The notes beneath the pieces are model-generated. The model ran no database searches. It had not been told where the DNA came from and saw only the letters and a program-made list of their open reading frames with translations. From Campylobacterales bacterium (GTDB taxonomy: Bacteria > Campylobacterota > Campylobacteria > Campylobacterales > QNZT01): DNA of 13,518 nucleotides. Both the position numbers and the translations under genes were made by a program. The stretch spans positions 1 through 13,518 of the forward strand of contig JALULO010000061.1 of assembly GCA_027056215.1 (NCBI GenBank). The letters run 5' to 3'. Shown one piece after another: positions 13,332 to 13,518 of the stretch; position 1 is the first letter of the stretch; the number at the start of each line of letters is the position of its first letter.

Positions 13332-13518
13332 TTATTTTTTTTCACTAACGATATATGACGTAATAGCACACACTTCTTTAGGTGTAAACAAGCCTGTTGT
13401 AAGATTGATTGTCATTCTTGAATCTTTACTATGGATGCGCGCATCTGCTATTTGTTGATAAACATATTGATAATTTCTTACTTTTGTATCTATAAAATGC
13501 TTTTTATAGTTATGAAGA
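13332..13518 (-). CDS. soxX: C-terminal end of a c-type cytochrome, probably SoxX (partial)
   Basis: The last 61 residues of a gene entering from the right edge read leftward to a TAA at 13332-13334. They include RNYQYVYQQIADARIH, DSRMTINLTTGLFTPKEV and AITSYIVSEKK. The Met in SRMTINL is a plausible heme axial ligand. The run FTPKEVCAITSYI matches the terminal helix of class I cytochromes c. Its place 13 bp upstream of soxY in the sox cluster argues for SoxX, the small heme partner of SoxA. The CxxCH heme motif lies outside the window, so the identity rests mainly on context. Confidence 0.65.
   Translation of the reverse strand, partial: LHNYKKHFIDTKVRNYQYVYQQIADARIHSKDSRMTINLTTGLFTPKEVCAITSYIVSEKK

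Noticed and set aside
13319..13369. Longer soxY start with 17 extra residues (MLLRHISLVKKNKKENR)
   Set aside because: It would overlap the upstream cytochrome gene and place a charged segment before the Tat signal; the ATG at 13318 has a well-spaced AAGGA.
1..13518. CRISPR arrays, tRNA or rRNA genes, insertion sequences or phage genes
   Set aside because: No regularly spaced repeats, tRNA-like cloverleaf, transposase or integrase motifs were seen; the genes are core or metabolic and the base composition looks even.

Overview
The window looks like the chromosome of a sulfur-oxidising Campylobacterota (Epsilonproteobacteria), most likely a Sulfurovum- or Sulfurimonas-like organism. The reasons are the AT-rich composition, a fused IspDF enzyme followed by an HP1021/Cj1608-type atypical response regulator, a Sat-like protein and PgpA, and a soxXYZAB-type cluster without soxCD nearby. 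From memory, Campylobacter jejuni has a similar order (mrp, ispDF, response regulator, Sat-like, pgpA at Cj1606c-Cj1610). Genus assignment is inference.

Left part (1-2979, minus strand): the 5' part of a small lipoprotein gene runs off the left edge. A 200-bp, very AT-rich gap with short palindromes separates it from thiC-mrp, read leftward as an apparent operon. ThiC is a 4Fe-4S radical-SAM enzyme of thiamine synthesis. Mrp/ApbC is an Fe-S carrier ATPase of the type genetically linked to ThiC in Salmonella. A 124-bp divergent promoter region (2980-3103) follows.

Middle part (3104-7440, plus strand): five tightly packed genes, most overlapping: ispDF (isoprenoid precursors, TTG start), an orphan response regulator whose phosphoacceptor Asp is replaced by Ser, an ATP-sulfurylase-like protein with altered active-site motifs, pgpA (phosphatidylglycerol synthesis), and a DUF218/ElyC-like membrane-anchored protein whose TTG start overlaps the pgpA stop. 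The theme is envelope and lipid precursors. The Sat-like protein is the odd member.

Right part (7411-13518, minus strand): a thiosulfate-oxidation cluster read leftward as (soxX)-soxY-soxZ-soxA-soxB-porin, then, after a gap with an 11-bp inverted repeat, a cytochrome c-thioredoxin fusion and a secreted DsrE-like protein. SoxXA couples thiosulfate to the SoxY cysteine, SoxYZ carries the intermediate, and SoxB hydrolyses off sulfate. The outer-membrane porin could admit substrate. The fusion and DsrE-like proteins look like a periplasmic thiol/persulfide redox module. The last sox-side gene and the plus-strand operon converge and overlap by 30 bp.

The least explained parts are the cytochrome c-thioredoxin/DsrE pair, the degenerate Sat-like protein and the CxxS form of Mrp.
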